From Epiperipatus broadwayi (Eukaryota > Onychophora > Udeonychophora > Euonychophora > Peripatidae): a stretch of DNA of 64,000 bases. A program made the position numbers and the translations under genes. Numbering within the stretch: position 1 is the stretch's first letter; each line of letters starts with the position of its first letter. Location of the stretch: positions 3,949,594 through 4,013,593 of the forward strand of contig JAQFVV010012416.1 of NCBI GenBank assembly GCA_028023455.1, given 5' to 3'. The notes beneath the pieces are model-generated. The model saw only the letters and a program-made list of their open reading frames with translations. It ran no database searches and had not been told where the DNA came from. This document shows, piece after piece, positions 11,413 to 23,166 of this stretch.

Positions 11413-14400
11413 TTGAAAAGATCTTTATCTCACAATAAATTAATAATGGTTGAAAATGATTATATGTATTTCATACACTGGTCTGTATGATTTACTGCAT
11501 AACTTATTATTAACTTCCTTTGTTTTTTTTTCTCTCTTTCATGTTCTTTTCTCACTGCAGATATAGGAATTGTAAGGCAGTCCTTTATTTATATAAACTC
11601 TTTCTATAACATAAAAGTTCAAAAAAGCTTTTAAATGTGACATATAAATCTACAATCCTTAGGACTTGTTCTTCTCATTTGTAATAACCTGTACTGTTTA
11701 ATTTTCTTCATTAAAACATACTTTCTATTTTGCACAGAGTGAAAACTTAACATGAATTTTGATGGTAATCTGACTTGCATACAAATTTGACTTTAAAAAA
11801 AATAATGTAAAATTGTGTATAAGTGAAAGATAAAGATAAAGATATTTATTTAGCATTTTATTTTAGGGATAATTTTCATTTTTTCAGCATTAAAAAGTTA
11901 AATTTATATTATTTTGGTTAAATAATAATGAGAAATAACACTCTAATCATTATGTATGAAATATTTATTAATTTCCATACTATGCAAAAAAATGAATCAC
12001 TTTTCTGTGCATATACATTTTAGAAATCAGCTTTTTTCTAATTATCATGGAACAATACCAATCATCCACACAAATATGATAAATGCCATCTTCTATTACT
12101 AGTGAAAAATCAAACAATTTGATGTTAAGGGCTGACTACCTACCCCACTATGACCAAATATTAATAAAGGCTAATGACGAAAGTTGATTTATGAAACATA
12201 TATATATATTGCACAATCATTGGATAATTTTTACACTTATATAACAACTAATAATAAATGCTTCACAAATATTTGTTTATATATATTTCAAAGTGTGTTG
12301 TTTTTGCAAAACTTTTTTCAAGGTTATATAAGTTTCTCTTTCTATTCCAAAAGATTTAAAAAATAATAATTTAAACAATTACTTTGATAAATAAAAACAA
12401 TTTTTTTAAAATATATATATATATTTTTAATAAAATAAGACATCAGGACAGAGGATATAACATTGTCTGTGAATGTTGTAAATGAGATATTAAAAAAAAA
12501 AAAAACAGTTACAGACAGTATACCCTATAAATGAATTTATCATTTGAAATTCTGACTTTTCCAACCCTATGTATGAACAATAAATTTCATTTCATGAACA
12601 TCGATTTATTATCACCATTTAATCGTGCATACTAAATATCATGCATAAAATATTCATATAATCTGAATGAGAATTCTCAACAGTACTATTTTCAAATGAA
12701 CTTTATACTTAATATTTTTGGTTGAATGTCATAAAGTTTATGAATTATTAATATTAGACATCTTTAAATTTTACATAAATAACTTAAATGAAAAAATTGT
12801 CCTATATTTTAGTATATTAAAAATAGCGAAATGGCATTTAAAATACTAAAATTGATGTAAAAATAATAGTAATTAAGAACGCTACTTCAATAACGTGCCC
12901 ACTCCATGATTTCACCTAAGATTTTTGTTTCACCATCTATTATTTTAGAAGACTTTCAGTAAAACTTATTTAAATTACCCACCAAAACATTTAATGCTGA
13001 TTTGAAAAATCTATGGAACTTTATCATAAGCAAGTTTCTCATTTACCGTGATTTTTTTATTTTTCATTTTCCGGCTTTTAAGATCTCTATAGTTAGTTAT
13101 ATGATCGTTAAAGTAAATTTTAATTTATATAATTAGTAAAATTAGTGATAAAAAAACGGGGGGGGGGGAGAAATCCAACTTCGTTTGTATTTCACGAGGT
13201 TGCATAGTTTTACTCACATATTGAAGATAGACATTTTTTTATAATTTTGTTACGTATTTATTATCTTTTCAAAACATTTATAATATTTCCAAATTTGTTT
13301 TCTTTTTATCAATGCATTCCTCGTTTCAACTTTACCATTTTGCAAACCGTGCTGATCAGATTTATATATATAACTAATTTACTCATTTACATTTGAAAGA
13401 AAATAATGAATGAACAAAATGCCTTCAACTTTTCCACTTTCCCTTGACAAATGAAATAACAGTTTTAGTTTTAAAAAATAGTACTTTAAAAATAACTGGC
13501 ATACTAATTAATCAAAAACACAGTATTAAATTTACTCAAATAAACAAATTACTGGCATTAATGTATTTCAATATTAATAATCATACAATTTAATATACAA
13601 GGATATGTCTAATACAGTTAAAAGGCTGGCAGGATATATTAAAATCAAATCAATTAAATGTCGCTCTACATTTTAGTTGTGATTAATTTACCATTACTTG
13701 TGTAGCATTATAATAGCATATAAATGTAAGTATTTAATAATATATTACCATTTTTAGCTATAATTAGTTAAATAAATTTTAAGTAATTACGATGTCTATA
13801 GTATCAATGTCGCTTTAAAATGATGATAGTTTTATGGGACAGTCAGGAAATCTTTCGCTAAATTATTTTGTTAATAAACCAATCAGAGAAGCCTACAATC
13901 ATAGAAACAAATCCAGGCCACACTACATATATATATAGCTATAAATGAACTATTACTTTATAATCATTTCCTAACCAAAATATCAAGGAACAATTATACA
14001 ATAAGTGGCCAAATTCATTCTCAGATTGAAAAAAAAAAAAAAATAATTAAAAAGTTTATACCATTTATAATTATGCTACGATTTTTTTTTTTAACATCAT
14101 GTGACTAACTCCTGAGAACATTTTTTTTAAAAAAGAAAAACTTATATTTGCTAAAGATAACAATAATCTTTTTAAAATGTTAAAGGACCAACAGAATTCT
14201 CATATATTTAAGAAATGTTAAAATTATTTAACATATGCCAGACTATTTGCATACACATCGTACCGTAGAAATGTAAAACAATTCATTCCAAAAAAAAAAA
14301 AAAAGTGTTTTATTTTTCCCTCTGAAAAGTTGCCAAACTGGTGTACTCTATTAAACTTGGTAATTGTTCAAACTCTTAAACTATAAAATTATACTTACTC

Positions 14401-14934
14401 AATAAATATCAGACTTCTTGTTTGCACTTTCTTAATTAAGTATCCGCTTATTTAAAACTGGCCAGTCTTCTCTTTAGTGTCACCTTCAGTCCTAATATTT
14501 GAAACAAGTTATCTACTGCATGAGTTTCTGTTCAGTCACCTCCCCTTAAAAAAAGGAACAGGAAAACAATGTTAGTTTGCTGTCTCCACATAAAAAATGA
14601 GGCTGGAGAGGGTAAGAAAGTTCACTTCCAATAACAGAAATAGTATTTTAATTTTTAAAAAAATAAAAAGCTTTCACGATTTAAAAACAACACATTTAGT
14701 AGTAGTAATGAATTAATAACCAAATAATATATTAATACTACATGTCTACAAATGTACTATTAAAAGAATTAATTATTTTAAAATAGTTAATTATGGATAC
14801 ATTTAAAAATCAATATATATATAGCAATGCTTAAATTCTCTCTCTATATATAAAAACTAATCCATCTAATATATGGTATGGCTGAAGATCTATCAGCCCC
14901 ATATAGCTATTTGAGTTGGATAGCTGCGTTTGAA
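11413..14934. other. AT-rich stretch, nothing recognised
   Basis: Homopolymer and AT-dinucleotide tracts are common (for example poly-A near 12.49, 14.03 and 14.29 kb, and a G9 run near 13.16 kb). I saw no coding homology, tRNA or family repeat. Confidence 0.45.
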
Positions 14935-15238
14935 AACATGTAGATGTCTGAAAATTTCAGATTTTCTACTCAATAGATAACTTTTAGATAAGTGCTTGGC
15001 TTTGGGTTGGTATTTTTAGATCTAGTGTCTGAACCTATCCTGACACCTCTCTGAGGAGTGCCAAAGCACGAAACCATGGTCAGGGGTTTGGGGAGGGGTT
15101 CCTGACAAAGATATTTTAAGTGCTGGCTCTGGCTAAGCATTTATCACAAAGTTGTAGAGGAATTGGCAATCCTCATTGTTTATAACTTACAAGATTAAGA
15201 GATAAGGTCATGTGATCTATGACTCTTATTTTGACTAA
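14935..15238 (+). repeat. Family D repeat copy 1, with intact hammerhead
   Basis: This segment is matched in inverted orientation at 42.94-43.14 kb through most of its length: GATAAGTGCTTGG-like start, TCTGAACCTA, the ribozyme, GGCAATCCTCATTGTTTATA and ATGACTCTTATTTTGAC. It is non-coding. The ribozyme sits near the middle and is annotated separately. Confidence 0.75.
15030..15105 (+). ncRNA. Type I hammerhead ribozyme (family D, intact core)
   Basis: CTGAGGA lies at 15051-15057. Stem II is a perfect GTGC/GCAC helix with a CAAA loop (15058-15069). GAAA lies at 15070-15073. Stem III is the self-complementary ACCATGGT (15073-15080), and predicted cleavage is after C15081 in a GTC site. Stem I pairs CCTCT (15046-15050) with AGGGG (15082-15086), and GAACC / GGTTC can form a distal helix. 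Every catalytic core base is as expected for CUGANGA...GAAA. Of the window's hammerheads it has the cleanest stem II. Confidence 0.8.
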
Positions 15239-15780
15239 GTGGATAATCTCTAGTCTAATGATTGACTTATAAAAATTATTAATATAATTCCATCTAACAA
15301 TAAGACAGTAATTCGTTCCATTTATTTTACTTCAAATCTATCCTAAGCTCGAATAGTCAATGGGATTAAGATATGAGTGACACATCCAAATTTCCTGACT
15401 AGTTTGCCTTTATCAATGAGGAATGTGGCCGGAAAGTAATTGAAAAATTTGGGTATAGTATCCACTGATGATTAAATCTTACTTATAGAACTTTCTAAAA
15501 TAGAATAAATAGAGTGAATTAATATCCTTAAGCAGATGACAGAAATAAGCAAAGAAAGTCATCTGATGCATATATTTAGGATACACCCTATATGTACCGA
15601 ATCTGACTTTAATCTTAGCAGATATGCATTCACAACAATTTAACAATGAGTTTGTTATTCCAATATATAATATTTAAATGCAAGTATGTTATCTATATAT
15701 AAATTAGTATATTCAACTAGCAACTTGCTGATTGATCTCTATAAATAACTGATCTTCATTTCACATTAAATATATATTAG

Positions 15781-15919
15781 TTTCATCTATGTTCTTTATT
15801 ATTTTTACAATGCTTTTTTTACATTCTAATATGACAGTTTTGATTGCCCCAGCAATTCGAAACTGTCATATTAAGTTGTAAAAAAAAGCATTATAAAAGT
15901 AATAAAGAACATAGATGAT
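15781..15919. repeat. Long hairpin (60-bp arms)
   Basis: The left arm (15781-15841) and right arm (15859-15919) are near-perfect complements, with ATCTATGTTCTTTATTA mirrored by TAATAAAGAACATAGAT and AATATGACAGTTT by AACTGTCATATT. The loop is about 17 bp. No terminal motif identifies the family, and it may be a small foldback element. A family A copy starts about 45 bp to the right. Confidence 0.75.
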
Positions 15920-15963
15920 ATTAATATTATATAGATTTGGCAATGCACTAGGAAAGATAAAAC

Positions 15964-16126
15964 CACTAAACATCACATGATCCTTATCTCTTATGCTAGA
16001 ATATAACTGTTATTAAACAGGCAAAACTCTCCATGGGGATTTTATGCACAAGCCTTCTGGCATCCATTGATTACTCTGGTTGGCACAGTGTCACTACTGT
16101 ATGGAGAGTCTTGCCTGTTTAATAAG
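15964..16126. repeat. Family A copy 2, internally deleted foldback
   Basis: The ends AACATCACATGATC...AAACAGGCAAAACTCTCCAT and CTACTGTATGGAGAGTCTTG are the family A terminus in opposite orientations. They are joined by a short piece (GGGGATTTTATGCACAAGCC and the CATCCATTGATTACTCTGG block). The ribozyme region is deleted. Confidence 0.7.
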
Positions 16127-16619
16127 GAAATATAAAGTTATAATACTTCACATGAAACAGTCCTTTATAGAGTTTATCTACTGTATTAAAAGTCCTTTTT
16201 TTAATATCTATTAACTTTCTAAGTTAGTTTTTCATTAGTGTTTTCATCAGCATTTACAATCCTCATTATGTTTAGCAAGTAACTTACTGCTCACTTATTC
16301 ATCTCTGACTCAGTCTAAACTGGTTTGACATGCTTTCCTTTTGTTCTCTCACATTAAAAATTCTACTGCCATTTTTAAATCCTTGCTAATTTGCATACTA
16401 TTTCATTATCCTTATGCAAATTAGGATACCTAAATTATCTTTCACTTTGCATAAATCTATATTATTGTGCTTTCATTATTTCTAGAGTGCCCCATACTGA
16501 TCACTTCTGAACACACACACACACATATATCTTTACTTAATATACAAATGAGTCAATTATACACAGCAATATTATTTTGACTAGCTATTTAATCTTCTAT
16601 AATTGAAGTCTTTATATAA

Positions 16620-16872
16620 ATGCAATTTATCCATTCTACTTTGAACACTTTTTAGCAAAAGATTTTATGGCACATATATGTATACACAATCTTACATTTC
16701 AATTGTCCTGCAGTCTTCTTCAGAGCAACTTTAATTTAGTAAAAGTGCTTTTTCATAATTTACTAAAAGTGACTCTGAAGAAGACTGCAGGACAGCCGAA
16801 AGATAAGATTATGTATATATACAATAAAAAGTTTTTTTGCTAAAGTGTCCAAAGTAGAGTGGATAAATTGCA
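16620..16872. repeat. Foldback element with 100-bp arms
   Basis: The left arm (16620-16726) and right arm (16772-16872) are inverted copies sharing TGCAATTTATCCA, CTACTTTG...ACACTTT and TCCTGCAGTCTTCTTCAGAG. The right arm reads, in plus orientation, CTGAAGA, a GACTG/CAGCC pairing and GAAAG. This resembles a hammerhead core, but with an extra A and no closing stem I or stem III. It abuts the next family A copy with only about 40 bp between. Confidence 0.7.
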
Positions 16873-16910
16873 TTCATAAGAGATATTTCAGCAAAATAAA
16901 AAAAAGAAGG

Positions 16911-17365
16911 CAAAACTCTCCATACAGTAGTGCCACCCTGTGGCTTGTGCATAAAATTCCTATCCAATGCCTACTCATCCAATATCCCCAGACTAGTTTC
17001 TGGTTTGTGGCCTTCATCAGTGAGGAGCTTTGGATCTAAGAGCACTGCACCTAGATCTTAGGATCTAATGCAATCCTCCAGCAACCACCTTTTATCTCTA
17101 CTTAACTATAAAACCATGAGAATGAAATTGAAAACACAAAATATTTTTGATCTAAGCTCAATTGCTTATATAGTCATAAGCCAGAAACTAGTCTGGGGAT
17201 ATTGGATGAGTAGGCATTGGATAGGGATTTTATGCACAAGCTTTCTGGCATACATTGATTACTCTGGTTGGCACATGGTGGCACTACTGTATGGAGAGCA
17301 TTACCTTGTTTATAAACAATTATGTGCTAGTATAAGAGATGGTTATCATATGATGCTTAATGGTT
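16911..17365. repeat. Family A copy 3, inverted pair with intact minus hammerhead
   Basis: The left unit is in minus orientation and near full length. It runs from GGCAAAACTCTCCATACAG through the ribozyme to AGGATCTAATGCAATCCTCC. The right part is in plus orientation and starts abruptly at GCCAGAAACTAGTCTGG, inside the 3' strand of hammerhead stem II. It then runs to the ATGGTGGCACTACTGTATGG end and the TTATGTGCTAGTATAAGAGA flank. Two short open frames within it are by-products of the repeat. Confidence 0.8.
16980..17036 (-). ncRNA. Type I hammerhead ribozyme (family A, minus strand)
   Basis: Read on the minus strand, CTGATGA is the complement of 17014-17020. Stem-loop II follows as AGGCCACAAACCA, with two G-C pairs kept. 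GAAA is the complement of 16997-17000. Stem III is the self-complementary ACTAGT, and the cleavage site is GTC at 16991. Stem I pairs TCCTCA (complement of 17021-17026) with TGGGGA (complement of 16985-16990). A distal ATCCAA/TTGGAT-type helix lies beyond an internal loop. The first pair of stem II is A-A, which may weaken activity. Confidence 0.72.
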
Positions 17366-19509
17366 CAAAATAAAAGAAGTGGTAAATTTGTTATATTTCT
17401 GAAGTCTCTATAGTACTCAAGTCTTAATATTTGAAAGTATGGAACTGAAACTAATAATGTAATATGTTGTTCTCTTCACATAGGCTAATTATACATTATT
17501 TTTACCAATCTATTTCATTCGTATTTTATAATCTTTCAAATATTTTTAATTTGCTTTTAATTTTCCTGATTAAAAAAGAAATCTATCCCAATTCTCCTTT
17601 GAATAGCTGTATCTACTTTTTAATAACACATAATGGAAACTTCTCCCATAATAAATTAGCAAAATTTTTCATCAATAGTTTTATTTTTAATCTTGATTTC
17701 ACTATAAGCTGCTGTGTATTAAGTGCTATGCATATTTTTTTTTTGTAGTTTAATTATCTTTCAAACTTTATTTACCTATTATCATTGATAATGTTTTGTA
17801 AAAAGTGTTTTGTGTAAAATATTGCTGTAAATTAAATGATCCCTATTTTATTACCTAAAAATATATTTTATTTTCAGGAATAATCCTTTTAATTCTTGTC
17901 TAGTGTCATTTATTTTAAGCTGAGTAAATAATGTAAATTAGATGCAGATGCTAATTCTATTATGACTATATTCCAGAATACGTTTTCATATATACCCTTT
18001 GCCAATGAGAATTTTGAATTTCAAGTTGAAACTAACGCAATTTATATTCAAAGTCATTACTTCTGAAAGCCATAAACAGAAACTAGTTTGGAAATGAGGA
18101 TATAAATAGCATTATATAACACCATTTATACTTTCATTGAACAATTACAATGCAATCTATAAAATAAAATTGTATTCCTTCTCGTTTACAGTGTCAACAG
18201 ATCATTAGTCGTTATCATAACTACAATATTCAAATATATATAACTATAATTAATTATAAAGTATTTGATGAAAGTGTAAATGGTATTATATATATAAATC
18301 AATGCATAATAGAATCAGAAGTGGAAAAAAATTATAATATGTAACAGCATTATCATCAAATGTCCATTGGACACTCAATTTTACAAAATATTGAAGTAAA
18401 CAGAAGAGATTTACTTTTAAAAGAATATCTTAAATGTAAGTAGAAAAGATGTGGGATCTTTTATTGGTACAGATTTTATGTTTCATAATATCATTACTTT
18501 TATTTTCTATCAATTTTAGTTTTCATCTTTAGGATTATGAATGTTCAAATAAAATGATATCTTTGATGATATTGGTTATGGACTATTTCTTTTGCCTTTT
18601 CAGCTATTTTTCTACATATGCCTCATGGTTAGAAATCTTTATGATCCTTAATTTTCTTAGTCAAGTTGATGTCTTTATTGAGGTATTAAAAGAATTTCTC
18701 CCAAAATATTGATAGGATTTCTTAAAGATGAACGTAATGTTTTAGATTATTATGCAATGTTACGGTGCATACTTTTTTCATATGTTTCTACTAATGCTAA
18801 TCTAATTATATTTATGTATTAGATACTTCTGGTCCTGCAAGGATTAGTGCAGAGATACAAGGATTATTGCAGAAGTAAAGTAAGATCCAGAAATCCCAAC
18901 TAACTTCTGTTACTTCTGATGTCTAAATTTCTTATGATCTCCCAAGGAATAAACCATTTTATTATTTTTAGATACTTCCCCCATCTGCATTTAATATTGT
19001 AATCTGCATATTATTTAAAGAATGTAATTCATAATTTATTGCATATTTTATATATTTGTTTAACTATTTGCAGATTATTTTTTCTCCCACTGAACTTTGT
19101 ACGTTTTTTTTTTAAAATGCATCTTTTTTTTGCTTTGTCTAGACATTTTTATTATTATTTACAATTATCGTTTTAATTTTTTGTTGATTTTATATTTTGA
19201 CTTTTACATTTTCTTACTTGTTTAATTGTGTTTTTATCAGAATATTTGTTATTTCGATTATTAAAATATTTTTCTCATTAAATTATAGTAAATATTATTT
19301 TGATTCTTTCATAAAATGAATGACCTTTACTACTCTGGACTTACATCTCTTTTCATTAGTATTTTTTTTTTTTTAAATTTATTATATATTTCTCTTCTAA
19401 TTAAATTTATCATCTTCAGTTTTGAAACACTTCTCAATATGAGTTAAACACTTTAGGATATTTTTTTTTTAAAAAAAAAATTAAGTGGACCACCTATACT
19501 GTTCAGAAT
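17366..19509. other. AT-rich stretch, nothing recognised
   Basis: A 94-codon open frame at 17464-17748 has low complexity and no motif. A T/A switch (T9 then A10) lies near 19460-19481. Nothing else was recognised. Confidence 0.45.
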
Positions 19510-19910
19510 ATAAACTACTAAACATCACATGATCACCATTCTTTATGCTTACCCAAGCTGTTCTCACAGAGGCAAAACTCTCCATACAATAGTGCCCCTT
19601 GGTGACAGCCAGGGTAATCAATCGATGCAGGAAGGTTTGTACATAAAATTCCTACCTAGTGCCTACTCATCCAATATTCACAGACCAGTTGCTAGCTTGT
19701 GGCATTCATCAGTGAGCTTTGGACCTGAGAACACTGCACCTAGATTTTAGGATCTAATGCAACTCTCCAGCAGTCACCTTGTACCTTAATAGCTGACTAT
19801 GAAGCTTTGGCTCCAAAATAAAACACAATTATATTTTCAATTCAAGCTCATTAGCTTCTATAGTCATTTAGATCTGAACTCAATTCAGCATCCATACTTT
19901 TTGGTGTCTT
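19510..19910 (-). repeat. Family A copy 4, near full length, mutated hammerhead
   Basis: This is a minus-orientation unit. It includes the long terminal flank (AACATCACATGATCACCATT), the GGCAAAACTCTCCATACA end, the ribozyme region near 19676-19730 and the far segment through CTATGAAGCTTTGG...GATCTGAACTCAA. In the ribozyme, CTGATGA is kept but GAAA has become GCAA, so cleavage is not expected. The far segment is shared with the copy at the right window edge. Confidence 0.75.
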
Positions 19911-20121
19911 TGTTTCTTTGATAACCACAGACAACATAATGCTATTGGGAATGATTGATATTAAACCACTAAACATCACATGATCACCATTCTTTATGCT
20001 TACAAAAGCTGTTTACACAGAGGCAAAATTCTCCATAAAGCAGCACCACTCAGTGCAAACTGGAGCAATCCATGGATGCAGAAAGGTTAGTGCATAAAAT
20101 CCCTGTTCAGTGCCTACTCAT

Positions 20122-20178
20122 CCAATATTCCCAGACTAGTTTCTAGCTTGAAGCTTTCATCAGTGAGGGTTGCTCTCA
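20122..20178 (-). ncRNA. Type I hammerhead ribozyme (family A, minus arm)
   Basis: On the minus strand, CTGATGA is the complement of 20157-20163. Stem-loop II is AAGCTTCAAGCTA, with AGC pairing GCT. GAAA is the complement of 20140-20143. The ACTAGT stem III and a GTC cleavage site follow, between 20134 and 20133. Stem I pairs CCTCA with TGGGA-type sequence. Compared with other copies, stem II has A-U where they have G-C, with both sides changed, so pairing is kept. Confidence 0.72.
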
Positions 20179-20179
20179 G

Positions 20180-20242
20180 ACCAAAGCTCTTCACTGATGA
20201 AAGCTGCAAGCTAGAAACTAGTCTGGTGATATTGGATGAGTA
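20180..20242 (+). ncRNA. Type I hammerhead ribozyme (family A, plus arm)
   Basis: CTGATGA lies at 20194-20200. Stem-loop II is AAGCTGCAAGCTA (20201-20213), with AGC/GCT pairing and one A-A at its base. GAAA lies at 20214-20217. Stem III is ACTAGT (20217-20222), and predicted cleavage is after C20223. Stem I pairs TCTTCA (20188-20193) with TGGTGA (20224-20229), with one mismatch and one wobble, and ACCAA with TTGG forms a distal helix. Confidence 0.75.
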
Positions 20243-21178
20243 GGCATTAGATAGGGATTTTAATGCCAAATCTTCCTGCATCCATTGATTATTCCAGCTT
20301 GCACTGAGTGGTGCTATTGTATGAAGAGTTTTGCCTCTGTGTTGTCAGAGTGTACTAGGAGTCTACTGGAATGTGGAATTTTATTAAGTATATATGTTAA
20401 AAGTTATTTATGTTTAGTATACTCTTTAAAAGGTGTACAGCAAGATGAAGTTAGCTTAAACAGCTCCCTGTAGAAAAAGACTGAAGAAAGAAGTCAAAAA
20501 TCCAGCAAGATTTCAAATTGCAGTGTGGTAAAAGTTCTGTCATTTACCCATCAATATTGTATTGGTAACTGAATGGCCCAGAATCTTCTGCCTAAAAGGA
20601 AGATTATCCCAGCAATGATGAAAACCTGAAAAAATGTTTATTTTACAAATCCTAAATTTGAACACATTTCATAAACATGGTTCTTAAATATACTACTGTT
20701 GCATTTTAAGGCCTTTTGCTTCCAAAATAAGTATCCTTTTTTTAAATTAATATCTGTAGAACACAAGAAAAAACAGTTTCTGTAGGCTATCCAACTTTAC
20801 AGCTCATTACATTCTTTAGGAATGAAATTGTTTTAACTTAATCCCTGCTACCAATATTTTTAAACCTTTTATAAAATGTCATACTACTAAGAAATTTTAT
20901 TATTCAATCAATAAAAGAACAAGAAAATTCTTAATTATAATATGCATATCTATCTTAAGGTTTTATGCAAAATAAGAATATTCCCAAAGTAATGGTAATA
21001 ATTTGGTATTCAGTATGCAGTTCTACATTGTTCAAGATATCCAAAACTTCTTTCACTTTTGCTGCATTAAGTTTATTACATCTGTAAATTAACCATACTT
21101 TTCATGATGCACTTTTCACAGTGCTTCTATTTAAAATATGGCAGCTTCAATTCAGTAATAGCATTATGTATTTACTCT

Positions 21179-21502
21179 TTAACATCACATGATCACCATC
21201 TGTTATTCTAGCACATAACTGTTATTAAACAGGAAAAACTCTACATACAGTAGTGCCCCCTGTGCCAACCAGAGTAATCAATGGATGCCAGAAGGCTTGT
21301 GCTGCTGGAGGGTTGCCTTAGATCCTAAGATCTAGGTGCAGTGCTCTCAGAACCAAGGATCCTCACTGATAAAGGCCACAAGCCAAAAACTATTTTGGGG
21401 ATATCGGATGAGTAGGCACTAGATGGGGATTTAATGCACAAGCCTTCTGGCATCCATTGATTACTCTGATTGGCACAGGGTGGAGAGTTTTGCCTTTTTA
21501 AT
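21179..21502. repeat. Family A copy 6, inverted pair, decayed hammerhead
   Basis: A minus-orientation end (21179-21301) is joined directly to a plus-orientation unit that starts at TGCTGGAGGGTTGCCTTAGA. The plus ribozyme region (about 21350-21415) has CTGATAA in place of CTGATGA, and AAAA in place of GAAA. Both changes hit required bases. Confidence 0.75.
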
Positions 21503-22591
21503 ACTCTTTAACATCATGTTGGTTTGGTAAAAGTAATAGAAGAAAAGAACTTATGTTTTATGGATAATCGGCATTGCTTTGAAGTAATTGACAAATGTTC
21601 CCTGAAATGTTTTTTTCTCCTTTTTATTTATGTATTTCATTTGCATAATAAATAATATTTATTTATATTGCCAAATAATGCAACTATATATTTATAAATT
21701 TTATTAATTTATCAAACTTAATCATTGTTGGCAAATAAATAAAAACATATAAGATATTTTTTGCTATAAACATATAATACTTATAGGCTATAAAAATAAA
21801 ATGAAAGGTTATGTATATATGTAAAGGTTTTGAACATTTGGAAAAGACAAGACTGTCCCATATTGAGATCTTTCAAACATGCTGAAGATGATTTCGTCCG
21901 CTAAGGCCAGAATCATAGCACTCAAAACCTGTAGGGTGAATTGTGGAATTTAAACAAGGTGGAAAGTATGTAAATAACTAATTTAAATAATACACTTTTT
22001 GGCCAATGGAATACTGTTTTCTTTTTTGTTGATAGCATGAGTGTTATTAGAATAAGTGAAGCCTCATTTATTTGTTTTCTGTCATCATGCTCGCAATGTA
22101 TGATGTCTTTCTTTACTGGGTCAAAAATGTGGCTGGTTTCCAGCTTGTGTTCAAAACAAAACTATCTTATAAAGGTTCATACAAATGAAAAAAATATTAT
22201 TGTAATTTTCAACTCCTATATATGATAGTGCGGTTTAAGAGACATTGCAGGTAGTCCTTATCTAAGAGAAGAACCACAACAAATATGAAATGAATTATTA
22301 GAATCAACTAAAACACAATTGATAAAAATACAACTAAACAAGAAGGATTAGTTATTACTTATAATAAACAAAAATAGATAAATTTTAATAATAAATCATT
22401 TTAATATTAGTAATGTTTTTGATGAAAATAAAAATAGTTGTAATACACTAATGTTAAAAGAATTTTAATTTGTATAGGAGTAATAACGACTACATTGTAT
22501 CAAAAATATGCAGAAATATTTCAAAAGGATCAGCAGAGTTTATAGTTGGGAGGTACTGTCATAGGTTAAATTCATACATAAGTGTTACATT
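21503..22591. other. AT-rich stretch, nothing recognised
   Basis: No coding homology was recognised. Short open frames at 22037-22225 and 22470-22655 carry no motif, and the second runs into the next family A copy. Confidence 0.45.
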
Positions 22592-23166
22592 TATGATCAC
22601 CATTTCATATGGTTATACAAGCTGTTCAAATGCTAGAAAATTTTTCATGCAGTAGAGTGATGCAGTTCAAGCCTTAGTAATCAGTGGATGCAAGAAGGTT
22701 TGTGCATAAAATCTATATCTAATGCCTACTCATCCAATATCTCCAGAGTAATTTTTAGTTTGTGGCTTTCATTAGTACGAAACCTTGGATCTGAGTGCAC
22801 TGCACCTAGATCTTAGGATCTAATGCAACCCTCCAGCAGTTACCTTCATCTATTTAATTATTTAGATAGCCATAGACACTAAAATGTATATATTCTGAAC
22901 TAGATTCAGATGTATATTATTGTACAAGTAAATGATCTTGAATTGAAAACGTTATTATGTTTCATCTAGGGCTCATAATAAATATTGAAAAGTGGCTGCC
23001 GGAGAGTTGCATTAGATCGCAAAATCTAGGTACAATGCTCTCAGATCCAAGGTTTCTCACTGAAAAAAACCACAAGCTAGAAATTAGTCTGGGATGTTGA
23101 ATAAGTAGGCACTAGTTAACTACTAAGGTTTTCACTGGGTAGCACTACTGTATGAAGAGCTTGATA
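22592..23166. repeat. Family A copies 7a (minus) and 7b (plus), decayed
   Basis: A minus-orientation part (22592-22850) and a plus-orientation part (22993-23166) face each other across about 140 bp. The first keeps the CATCCAATATCTCCAGA region and the TCTTAGGATCTAATGCAACC segment. The second keeps GGAGAGTTGCATTAGATC and AAATTAGTCTGGGATGTTG. Both hammerheads have lost required core bases (CTGAAAA in the plus copy, ATTAGTA in the minus copy read forward). Confidence 0.7.

Larger units (their letters stand above)
19971..20342. repeat. Family A copy 5, palindrome with two intact hammerheads
   Basis: The left arm is a family A unit in minus orientation and the right arm is a unit in plus orientation. 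They meet near 20178-20180 inside the segment just upstream of the ribozymes. Outer ends carry GGCAAAATTCTCCAT and ATGAAGAGTTTTGCC. Both arms keep complete hammerhead cores about 31 bp apart, facing outward. The RNA of either strand would contain one sense ribozyme and one antisense copy. Confidence 0.8.
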
